Notes under the pieces: generated by a model
Database searches by the model: none
Seen by the model: the letters and a program-made list of their open reading frames with translations, nothing else
Told to the model about the DNA's origin: nothing
Program-made: the position numbers and the translations under genes
NCBI GenBank assembly: GCA_947483455.1
Contig: CANKNK010000098.1
Span: 1 to 6,631 of the forward strand
From: Comamonadaceae bacterium
GTDB lineage: Bacteria; Pseudomonadota; Gammaproteobacteria; Burkholderiales; Burkholderiaceae_C
Length of the DNA: 6,631 nucleotides
Direction: 5' to 3'
Shown: piece by piece, positions 1-5,796 of the stretch
Numbering within the stretch: the stretch's first letter is position 1
Layout of the letters: each line of letters opens with the position of its first letter

Positions 1-1
1 A

Positions 2-1018
2 TCGCATTTGCCCGGTTTTCAAGGCCCATTGACCGTAGCCTCTTTCAAAGGCGGGCAAAGCAATCCAACCTATCAATTGCAAACCCCCAGCCGCAGCTAT
101 GTCATGCGTGCCAAGCCCGGGCCGGTTGCCAAATTGCTGCCATCGGCCCATGCCATCGAACGCGAGTTCGCCGTCATGCGCGGACTGGCCGGTACCGAGG
201 TTCCGGTGCCCGCGATGTACTGCCTTTGCGAAGATGAATCGGTGATCGGGCGCGCCTTTTACATCATGGAGTTCATTGAAGGCCGTATCCTTTGGGACCA
301 AGCTTTGCCCGGCATGGCCAAGCAAGAACGTACCGCCATTTATGCTGAAATGAACCGTGTAATCGCCGCCTTGCACCGCGTCGATATCAGCGCACAGGGG
401 CTGAGCAGCTACGGCAAACCGGGCAATTATTTCGAGCGCCAAATCGGCCGCTGGAGCAAGCAATACCAAGCCTCCATCACACAACCCATTGTGGAAATGG
501 ACCAACTCATTGCCTGGCTACCGCAGCATATTCCCGCAGTAGCCAAAAGCGAAGCATTGGTCAGTGTGGTGCACGGCGATTTCCGCTTGGACAATCTTAT
601 TTTTCACCCTACGGAGCCGCGCATACTGGCAGTCTTGGATTGGGAACTGTCCACACTTGGCCATCCTTTGGCCGATTTCAGTTACCACGCCATGGCCTGG
701 AATATCCCGCCCGGCAGCTTTCGCGGCATCGCCGGTTTGGACTTCGCTGAACTGGGTATTCCGGACCAAGACCAATACATCCGCATCTACTGTACCCATA
801 TGCCAAACATAGACGCGCAAGCACTGGGCGCGGACTGGAGCTTTTACATGGCCTACAACATGTTCCGCATCGCGGCTATTTTGCAAGGCATTGCCAAGCG
901 TGTGGAGGCCGGTACCGCGTCCAGCGCGCAAGCGGTCAACTCGGCGGCAGGGGCCAGGCCGCTGGCCAAGCTGGCTTGGTCCTTTGCCCAGAAATACCAA
1001 AGCCCAAGCGCCGTATAG
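2..1018 (+). CDS. APH-fold phosphotransferase (LvaA / ACAD10-11 kinase-domain type), 5'-truncated
   Basis: Kinase of the aminoglycoside phosphotransferase (APH/choline kinase) superfamily, in the subfamily found beside ACAD10/11-type acyl-CoA dehydrogenases. The frame is open to the left edge; the first in-frame start-like codon (TTG at 8) reads as the Leu of an HLPGF stretch typical of the family's interior, so the real start lies upstream. Numbering from that Leu: a nucleotide-loop-like segment [10 protein letters not shown] (13-22), [13 protein letters not shown] (42-54), the catalytic Brenner motif HGDFRLDN (189-196, with D191 as presumed base and N196 as metal ligand), and DWE (211-213) as the second metal-binding Asp motif, followed by [10 protein letters not shown]. 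All key residues are intact. From family knowledge, related enzymes (bacterial LvaA, the N-terminal domain of mammalian ACAD11) phosphorylate the hydroxyl of 4-hydroxyacyl-CoA; this substrate is inferred here. The TAG stop is 53 nt before the dehydrogenase start, consistent with an operon. Antibiotic resistance is unlikely. Confidence 0.9.
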   Translation, partial: SHLPGFQGPLTVASFKGGQSNPTYQLQTPSRSYVMRAKPGPVAKLLPSAHAIEREFAVMRGLAGTEVPVPAMYCLCEDESVIGRAFYIMEFIEGRILWDQALPGMAKQERTAIYAEMNRVIAALHRVDISAQGLSSYGKPGNYFERQIGRWSKQYQASITQPIVEMDQLIAWLPQHIPAVAKSEALVSVVHGDFRLDNLIFHPTEPRILAVLDWELSTLGHPLADFSYHAMAWNIPPGSFRGIAGLDFAELGIPDQDQYIRIYCTHMPNIDAQALGADWSFYMAYNMFRIAAILQGIAKRVEAGTASSAQAVNSAAGARPLAKLAWSFAQKYQSPSAV

Positions 1019-1071
1019 TCTTTTGCGCTAAACCTACCGACCTATTCATTTCATCCCGCACTGGAGACACC

Positions 1072-2346
1072 ATGGACTTCGAATATTCAGACAAAACCAA
1101 GGCGCTACAAGCCAAACTCATGGCCTTCATGGATGAGCACATTTACCCTGCTGAAGGGGCTTACCACCAGGAAATTGAAGCCAATACGGCGGCGGGTAAA
1201 CGCTGGACCCCTTTGCAGTTGATCGAATCGCTCAAGGTTAAGGCACAAGCCCAAGGTTTGTGGAACCTGTTTTTGCCTGTGGACAGCGCAGAGGCATCTG
1301 GCTACCATGGTGCGGGCCTGACCAACCAGGAATACGCCCCGTTGGCCGAACTCATGGGCCGCGTGATGTGGTCCAGCGAAGTGTTTAACTGCTCGGCCCC
1401 CGATACCGGCAATATGGAAACCATCGCACGCTACGGATCCGAAGCCAACAGGGCGCGGTGGCTCAAACCCCTGCTGGAAGGAAAAATCCGCTCCGCCTTT
1501 GCCATGACCGAGCCCGAAGTGGCCTCCAGCGACGCCACCAATATCGCCACCCGCATCGAGCGCGATGGTGATGACTATGTCATCAATGGGCGCAAATGGT
1601 GGACCTCCGGCGCCGGTGACCCGCGTTGCGCCATCTACATTGTGATGGGCAAGACTGACCCGCAAGCGCCGCGCCACTCCCAACAAAGTATGGTGCTGGT
1701 GCCCGCAGACACCCAAGGCATAACGCGCGTGCGCCCGCTGACAGTATTTGGCTATGACGATGCGCCCCACGGCCACATGGAAGTACTCTTTGAAAACGTC
1801 CGGGTGCCCGCGAGCAACATCCTGTTGGGTGAGGGGCGGGGCTTTGAGATTGCCCAAGGCCGCCTTGGACCGGGGCGCATCCACCATTGCATGCGCCTGA
1901 TCGGGTTGGCCGAACGCGCATTGGAGTTGATGTGCAAGCGCGCCTCATCGCGTGTCGCCTTTGGCAAAACAGTTGCAGCGCAAACCGTCACCCAAGAGCG
2001 TATTGCCGAGGCGCGCTGTCGCATCGACATGGCCCGGCTCCTGACCCTCAAAGCGGCCTGGATGATGGACATGGGCGGCAACAAATTTGCCAAAAACGAA
2101 ATTGCCATGATCAAGGTGGTGGCGCCCAATATGGCCGGCCAGGTGATCGACTGGGCCATGCAAGTGCATGGCGCCGGCGGCATGTCGGACGACTTCCCGC
2201 TCGCATACAGCTACACCAGTGCCCGCACACTGCGCTTTGCTGATGGCCCGGATGAAGTACACCGCAACGCCATCGCGAAAATGGAATTGGGCAAGTACGC
2301 TGTGGATGCCAAACCGGTGGAGATGCCGATTACCCGGGGCTATTAA
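1072..2346 (+). CDS. Acyl-CoA dehydrogenase, ACAD10/ACAD11 (LvaC-like) type
   Basis: A complete 424-residue FAD-dependent acyl-CoA dehydrogenase fold. The ATG at 1072 is chosen because GGAGA (1063-1067) sits at good spacing and because [12 protein letters not shown] is a normal family N-terminus; the frame stays open back to 976 but that extension overlaps the kinase gene. Visible landmarks: N-terminal helical domain (about 1-140), flavin-binding segment [16 protein letters not shown] (143-158), [14 protein letters not shown] (173-186), mid beta-domain to about 250, and C-terminal helical domain with RVAFGK (294-299) and [17 protein letters not shown] (390-406). The residue aligned with the usual catalytic Glu of medium-chain enzymes is Asp391. 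The adjacent kinase gene suggests the pair acts like mammalian ACAD11 or bacterial LvaA plus LvaC: the 4-hydroxyl is phosphorylated and the phosphate is then eliminated through the dehydrogenase active site, giving an enoyl-CoA for beta-oxidation. The exact substrate is not readable from sequence. Cytoplasmic; no signal peptide. Confidence 0.93.
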   Translation: MDFEYSDKTKALQAKLMAFMDEHIYPAEGAYHQEIEANTAAGKRWTPLQLIESLKVKAQAQGLWNLFLPVDSAEASGYHGAGLTNQEYAPLAELMGRVMWSSEVFNCSAPDTGNMETIARYGSEANRARWLKPLLEGKIRSAFAMTEPEVASSDATNIATRIERDGDDYVINGRKWWTSGAGDPRCAIYIVMGKTDPQAPRHSQQSMVLVPADTQGITRVRPLTVFGYDDAPHGHMEVLFENVRVPASNILLGEGRGFEIAQGRLGPGRIHHCMRLIGLAERALELMCKRASSRVAFGKTVAAQTVTQERIAEARCRIDMARLLTLKAAWMMDMGGNKFAKNEIAMIKVVAPNMAGQVIDWAMQVHGAGGMSDDFPLAYSYTSARTLRFADGPDEVHRNAIAKMELGKYAVDAKPVEMPITRGY

Positions 2347-2387
2347 ACCGCCGACCGCGCCCGCGTGAGCGGGACCGCAACAGCCAA

Positions 2388-3017
2388 TTAGTGCAAATGG
2401 CGCGGCTTGCGGCCCCCGCCGTGACCGCTGCCAAAACCGCCACCCGGTCCGCGTGGCGGTTTGCCGATTTCCAGCGAATTGACCAGCGCATCAAAGCGCT
2501 GGGCAAACAATTTATCCACCTCGGCGACCACGCCGCCCAACTCTGCGCCATCAAAATGGCGCTCCATCATGCTGACCAAATCCTGCACCAGCAAATCGCG
2601 CTGTACCTGCATGATGGCTGCCGGATTGGGGCCCACAAACAGCATCACAAAATCATCGCGTGACTCGCCCTCAGGGCTGTGCTCTTCTTCGTCAAAGTCC
2701 GTATCGTAAAAAGTCACCTCAATCGCGGCGCCGGCCAATGCCAGTTCATTCAGGTTCATGCACAGTTCGTCCAAGGCCTGGCGGAAATCCTCATCCCCCG
2801 AAACCGTCCAGCACATTTGCAACTGGTGCTCGGCAGCAACAAACTCAATTCCCGGCTCGTCTTCATAGGCGCTGCGGGCGGCATCGGACAGCGATCGTGC
2901 ACCCGCATATTTCCACAAGGGTTTGAGCGCGTCCTGGACATCGCTCAGTTGCACCTCGGGGCGCAATGTCACCTGACCATGGACATGGATTTCGAAGGGA
3001 TTGTTGTAACGGGACAT
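2388..3017 (-). CDS. Hypothetical acidic protein with glycine-rich tail (DUF6806-like)
   Basis: A 209-residue cytoplasmic protein that I recognise as a family of unknown function found in Burkholderiales (by memory DUF6806; the number should be treated as tentative). I prefer the ATG at 3017, giving MSRYNNPFEIHVHG, over the TTG 14 codons upstream, because the family typically begins with MSRY and is followed by IHVHG; no strong Shine-Dalgarno sequence precedes either. Visible regions: a beta-rich start (8-20), LKPLWKYAGARSL (31-43), a central segment with MCWTVSGDEDFRQALDEL (68-85), an acidic stretch FYDTDFDEEEHSPEGES (103-119), a hydrophobic helix-rich part with VMLFVGPNPAAIMQVQRD (124-141) and LEIGKPP (182-188), and a Gly/Arg/His tail ending GGGRKPRHLH (200-209). 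There are no membrane segments or recognisable catalytic motifs. The gene converges with the dehydrogenase gene, the two stop codons being 41 nt apart, and lies downstream of the tRNA on the same strand. No function is proposed. Confidence 0.85.
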   Translation of the reverse strand: MSRYNNPFEIHVHGQVTLRPEVQLSDVQDALKPLWKYAGARSLSDAARSAYEDEPGIEFVAAEHQLQMCWTVSGDEDFRQALDELCMNLNELALAGAAIEVTFYDTDFDEEEHSPEGESRDDFVMLFVGPNPAAIMQVQRDLLVQDLVSMMERHFDGAELGGVVAEVDKLFAQRFDALVNSLEIGKPPRGPGGGFGSGHGGGRKPRHLH

Positions 3018-3067
3018 GTGCGCTGGATTATCAAGGGGCTTGCATGCAGTGTAGAGCAAGCGCGTAC

Positions 3068-3092
3068 CCTAGGGGCATTATGAATGCCTAGG
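3068..3092 (-). terminator. Strong hairpin immediately 3' of tRNA-Leu
   Basis: On the minus strand the 25 nt directly after the encoded CCA form a near-perfect hairpin: CCTAGGCAT, a five-base loop (TCATA), then ATGCC, a two-base CC insertion and TAGG. The stem is about nine base pairs with one bulge. No U-tract follows, so it is not a textbook intrinsic terminator. It could be a 3' trailer structure that guides tRNA maturation, or a weak terminator separating the tRNA from the gene at 3017-2388. Confidence 0.4.
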
Positions 3093-3185
3093 TGGTGCCC
3101 GAGACCGGAATCGAACCGGTACGCCCGTTATTCACGAAGCGGCGGATTTTAAGTCCGATGTGTCTACCTATTTCACCACTCGGGC
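3093..3185 (-). tRNA. tRNA-Leu(TAA), CCA encoded
   Basis: A class II tRNA read on the minus strand. The acceptor arms GCCCGAG (3185-3179) and CTCGGGC (3103-3097) pair perfectly, followed by discriminator A and an encoded CCA (3095-3093). The D arm contains GTG and CAC with AGGTAGA between. The anticodon loop CTTAAAA places TAA at 3151-3149, decoding UUA. The T arm is ACCGG-TTCGATT-CCGGT. A long variable arm of about 20 nt is present, as expected for leucine tRNA. The anticodon stem has four good pairs plus a T-C mismatch at the 27-43 position. Total length is 93 nt including CCA. An open frame of 63 codons across this region is an artefact of the tRNA gene. Confidence 0.97.
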
Positions 3186-3269
3186 CCGCGATCGGCACTT
3201 GGCCGACCGTTGGCATATGACCGGCCATCCGGTTCAACTTGCTGCGAAAAAGTGTTTTCCGCACCAGGC

Positions 3270-3278
3270 ATTCTAGCA
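3270..3278 (-). promoter_or_regulatory. Candidate extended -10 promoter for tRNA-Leu
   Basis: Read on the minus strand the sequence is TGCTAGAAT: a TAGAAT -10 hexamer with one mismatch to consensus, preceded by the TGN extended -10 element. No recognisable -35 hexamer lies at standard spacing. A GC-rich segment (GCCTGGTGCGG) follows in the discriminator region, which suits a stringently controlled tRNA promoter. The predicted start is near 3262, about 77 nt before the mature tRNA 5' end. Confidence 0.35.
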
Positions 3279-3324
3279 ATCACATGCCAGCGCTGATCCG
3301 ATAGCGCGCGCTCTTGTATGCAAA

Positions 3325-4434
3325 TTAGGCGGCAGACTCGGCCGCTACCGGTGTGGCCGCCGTCAAAGCGCTGGCATGGCGATTGCGCTCCAGCCACCCG
3401 TTCACCCGGCGCACGGTTTCATCCACAGAATCCGAGCTCAAGCCTTTTTGATCGGCAATCAATTTAATGAGCAAATCGATGCGCTCAATATGCGTTGCGC
3501 CGCCAGCCAGCGCACGGGCGGCAGACGATGGTTTAAGCAAGCCTTTTGCCGCTGCCGCATATTTCTCAAAAGGCACCATGTCGTCGGCCGCAGCACCCAA
3601 CAATTGGCACAGGTCAGATACCCAGGCATACACCGCCCGCGATTGCTCTGCATCTGCATGCACGGCTTGTTCAATCGGCTGCACGGTATCGGCCAGGACA
3701 CAGCGGTAATTGCCAGTCATCAGCATGCTCCACTTGGCAAGGGGTACAAACAGCGAATCATGCAGCTTGAGTTTGACCGGGAGGTCCAGCGACTCGCCAT
3801 CGACCAATAGGCGCGCGGCAGCGATATCCGCGTCCAACTGCGCCAGCATGGCGTTGTGCGCATCCGAGGCAAAACGCGCTACCTTGAAATTGGTTGGCAG
3901 GCCGACCTGCAATACATTGGGCGCTTCTTCGGGTGGACGAAAGGCCTGCGGATCCGGGCTGCACAGCGTCATCACGCCGGGCTCAAATCCATCCCAAACA
4001 GCTGGGTCCAGGTAGCAAGGGCGGCAGCTGGCCGGGTCGATGCCTTCGATGCGCGCCAAAAACGGCAAAGGCGGCATATTCATGATGGACATGCATGGCA
4101 CCTTCGCCTGGGCAATCGCGTGCATCAGGTGGCGCACATCCGGGTCGCTGTACTGCGGCTCTTGCATGGCCAAGCACACCAGGTCGTATTCAGCTACTTG
4201 CACCTGTGAGGGCGTCTTGGCATTCAAAGCGCCGGGGTAGTTGCGCGAGTCGATTTCCACCATCCCTGCCCGGCCCTTCACCGCCATACGCACCCGGGTA
4301 CCCTGCTCGTTAATCAGTTGGGCCGTCTTGCTCCGGCATACCAGGCTGACGCGATGTCCTGCCATCAGCAATTTGCTGCCGAGCAGCGAGCCGTAGGAAG
4401 CTCCCAAGATTAAAACGTTGTACTGCTTTGCCAT
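3325..4434 (-). CDS. Ketopantoate-reductase-like NAD(P)-dependent oxidoreductase
   Basis: A 369-residue cytoplasmic protein resembling the 6-phosphogluconate-dehydrogenase-fold reductases that include ketopantoate reductase (PanE/ApbA). The ATG at 4434 is supported by an AGGAG site at 4445-4441 with a six-base spacer. The N-terminus YNVLILGASYGSLLGSKLL (5-23) is a beta-alpha-beta nucleotide-binding fingerprint with GASYGS where PanE has GxGxxG. Arg34, at the end of the second strand, would suit NADP(H) preference. A strand YDLVCLAMQEPQY (83-95) follows, then a helical C-terminal domain in which AKWSMLMTGNYRCV (233-246) resembles the PanE segment carrying its catalytic Lys and Asn; K234 and N242 are the candidates. 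It is longer than typical PanE (about 300 residues), with an extra middle region (about 120-220) rich in Pro and Cys and an Ala-rich C-terminus. The substrate is unknown and I would not call it PanE. It is transcribed divergently from the ZorA-like gene across an AT-rich region. Confidence 0.8.
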   Translation of the reverse strand: MAKQYNVLILGASYGSLLGSKLLMAGHRVSLVCRSKTAQLINEQGTRVRMAVKGRAGMVEIDSRNYPGALNAKTPSQVQVAEYDLVCLAMQEPQYSDPDVRHLMHAIAQAKVPCMSIMNMPPLPFLARIEGIDPASCRPCYLDPAVWDGFEPGVMTLCSPDPQAFRPPEEAPNVLQVGLPTNFKVARFASDAHNAMLAQLDADIAAARLLVDGESLDLPVKLKLHDSLFVPLAKWSMLMTGNYRCVLADTVQPIEQAVHADAEQSRAVYAWVSDLCQLLGAAADDMVPFEKYAAAAKGLLKPSSAARALAGGATHIERIDLLIKLIADQKGLSSDSVDETVRRVNGWLERNRHASALTAATPVAAESAA

Positions 4435-4547
4435 AAAAAACTCCTGCTAATTGAAAATCTGTCGCCCCATGGCCTCGTGCTCAAGGCACAAATAGCCTGG
4501 TCAATGGCGCAAATTTTAAGCCTGTCTATGGCGGAGAATCTCTCTTA

Positions 4548-4563
4548 TGTCTTATATAAGACA
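4548..4563. promoter_or_regulatory. Perfect 16-bp palindrome, candidate operator
   Basis: TGTCTTATATAAGACA is perfectly self-complementary over 16 bp with no spacer. A spacerless, AT-centred palindrome is typical of a binding site for a dimeric transcription factor. From memory, TCTTATATAAGA-like sites occur upstream of central-metabolism genes in Burkholderiales and are assigned to a GntR-family regulator; that link is uncertain. It lies about 115 bp upstream of the oxidoreductase start and about 245 bp upstream of zorA. Confidence 0.5.
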
Positions 4564-4609
4564 ATATATTTTCTTATATATTTCAATAACTTAGATTGCA
4601 CTTATCTCC

Positions 4610-4632
4610 ATATGAAATTATATTTTTCATAT
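4610..4632. repeat. 8-bp inverted repeat with 7-bp spacer
   Basis: ATATGAAA (4610-4617) and its exact reverse complement TTTCATAT (4625-4632) are separated by seven AT bases. It could be an operator for a dimeric regulator or a small AT hairpin. Pairing ends on both sides, so the arms are exactly 8 bp. Confidence 0.4.
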
Positions 4633-4640
4633 TGAGAAAT

Positions 4641-4808
4641 CGCGTATGCCATGCACCGACGGTGGCGCGCGGTTTCCTGCCGTGGCCCAACTGCTGGCGG
4701 CGGTACTGGGCAAGTTGGGCGCAGCAATAGTGAAGGCCGACTTCGCCATCATCACCAGACAAGTCCGCTACACTGAATCCGCAGCCAAACTACAACGGAA
4801 CGTCCAGC
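4641..4808. other. GC-rich leader upstream of zorA, no gene assigned
   Basis: This stretch lies between the AT-rich block and the zorA-like start. It is GC-rich with coding-like base composition. An open frame starting at 4646 runs through it into the zorA gene out of frame, ending at 4945, but it has no ribosome-binding site and no recognisable protein. A weak TACACT -10-like hexamer is at 4769-4774 without a convincing -35. It may be a long 5' leader, a decayed gene fragment, or the edge of an inserted segment. Confidence 0.3.
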
Positions 4809-5789
4809 ATGACAAGCCTCACTCAAACCTGGTTTTGGCAGCAATGGCACTTGTTGCTCATACTCGGCCTTATTGCGCTTGTTGCGCTGAACTTTCTCAG
4901 CCGCTTTGTACTGCCCGCACTGCAATTAAAAAATCGCATGGCTGAGGTGCTGGACCAATTGGAAATCCTCAAAGCCGGGGCTTCCAACGGCGCGGTCGAT
5001 CTGGACAAGCTAGCAAGCGAGATCATGACCGAGGCCCGCATGGCGCACCTATGGGCCCAATATGCCCACTGCCTGCATGTACCTTGGGACGATATTCAAG
5101 CGGGCCAAGGTGCCATCGGGCCACAAAGCCGCGTGCGCGTACTCTCAGAACTTTTTTTTAACGCCATGAAAGCCAAATCTGGCGGCGCTGTGGTGGACCT
5201 GTCTGACATAGAGCGCAAAGTCGCGGGCGACCCGCAACTCTCCAGTCTGTGGGCCGAGTATTCTGAAGCGCTGGACAAGCGCAACGACGTGCCGGACCCG
5301 GACAGCAACAAAGCGCGGCGCTGGCGCGCCTCGGCCCTGGCAGAAACCTTTTTCTCAGACTATGCGCTGGTGGACTCGCCCCTGCGCTCTGACTTTTATA
5401 AACACGTGCCCGGCATACTGACTGGCCTGGGAATTATTGGTACGTTTTCGGGGCTGATTAACGGGCTAATCCATTTCGATGTCTCCGATCCCGCCACCAC
5501 CCAAGCCCAATTGAGCCTGCTGGTGCAAACCGTGGGACAGGCATTTTTTGTGTCGGCCCTGGCCATTACCCTGGCCATGTTGTTTACTTGGGTGGAAAAA
5601 GCGCTGCTCAGCGCCCGCTACAGCCAGGTGGAGCGGCTGCAACACCTGATTGACAGCCTGTTCGAAGCCGGTTCCGGGCAAGAAAACCTGGAGCGTCTGG
5701 TGGTCGCGACGGAGGCGCAGGTGGCGCTGATGCAGGACCTGCTAACAGAAATGCGCAAGACTTCGAGCTACCTGGCAGCCATGAAATAA
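4809..5789 (+). CDS. zorA: ZorA-like MotA/TolQ/ExbB proton-channel protein (Zorya-type), short-tailed
   Basis: An inner-membrane channel subunit of 326 residues. TM1 is at about 15-36; a large cytoplasmic domain (37-196) follows; TM2 starts in HVPGILTGLGIIGTFSGLI (199-217) and runs to about 222; TM3 is at about 238-261 (GQAFFVSALAITLAMLFTW). A helical tail of about 65 residues ends the protein. The TGLGIIGTFSGL segment is characteristic of MotA/ExbB channels and closest, in my reading, to ZorA of the Zorya anti-phage system, in which five ZorA subunits surround two ZorB subunits in an ion-driven motor. The cytoplasmic domain is internally duplicated (64-125 and 130-190; both copies carry LWA-x-Y and later E-x-FF). 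The tail is far shorter than the long coiled-coil tail of characterised ZorA. A modest GGAA site (4797-4800) precedes the ATG. The stop is 7 nt before the ZorB-like start, indicating an operon. Alternative: a Zorya-related but distinct stator system. The gene contains a T8 run (5152-5159). Confidence 0.75.
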   Translation: MTSLTQTWFWQQWHLLLILGLIALVALNFLSRFVLPALQLKNRMAEVLDQLEILKAGASNGAVDLDKLASEIMTEARMAHLWAQYAHCLHVPWDDIQAGQGAIGPQSRVRVLSELFFNAMKAKSGGAVVDLSDIERKVAGDPQLSSLWAEYSEALDKRNDVPDPDSNKARRWRASALAETFFSDYALVDSPLRSDFYKHVPGILTGLGIIGTFSGLINGLIHFDVSDPATTQAQLSLLVQTVGQAFFVSALAITLAMLFTWVEKALLSARYSQVERLQHLIDSLFEAGSGQENLERLVVATEAQVALMQDLLTEMRKTSSYLAAMK

Positions 5790-5796
5790 GCGCGCC

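Larger units (their letters stand above)
4541..4640. promoter_or_regulatory. AT-rich intergenic block with operator-like repeats
   Basis: This 100-bp block is 80% A+T by direct count, while the next 100 bp are about 67% G+C. It separates the divergent oxidoreductase and zorA-like genes. It holds three close matches to TCTTATRT on the plus strand (4543-4550, 4550-4557, 4572-4579), a further CTTATCT (4601-4607), a perfect palindrome (4548-4563) and an inverted repeat (4610-4632). Many TATA-like -10 candidates exist, so no single promoter can be picked. It probably contains regulatory sites for one or both divergent genes. Confidence 0.5.

Noticed and set aside
976..1071. Upstream extension of the acyl-CoA dehydrogenase frame to 976
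   Set aside because: It overlaps the kinase gene, has no ribosome-binding site, and its residues look like an out-of-frame read; ATG 1072 with GGAGA is clearly better.
1105..1887. Long open frame antisense to the acyl-CoA dehydrogenase gene
   Set aside because: Low-complexity His/Gly/Arg-rich composition typical of a shadow of a GC-rich gene; the sense strand encodes a complete conserved enzyme.
2360..2373. CCCGC-GTGA-GCGGG hairpin between the convergent dehydrogenase and DUF6806-like genes
   Set aside because: The stem is only five pairs and there is no T-tract on either strand, so I cannot call it a terminator.
3093..3185. tRNA-Leu as the integration site of the zorAB module
   Set aside because: I found no second copy of the tRNA 3' end, no integrase gene, and intervening genes between the tRNA and zorA look like ordinary chromosomal genes.
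3088..3279. 63-codon open frame on the minus strand ending in GRTGSIPVSGTT
   Set aside because: It is a translation of the tRNA-Leu gene and its leader; such peptides are common spurious annotations.
4769..4774. TACACT as a -10 element for zorAB
   Set aside because: No acceptable -35 at 16-18 bp spacing; such hexamers occur often by chance.
4646..4945. 99-codon open frame on the plus strand overlapping the start of zorA
   Set aside because: No ribosome-binding site, no recognisable domain, and its second half is zorA read out of frame.
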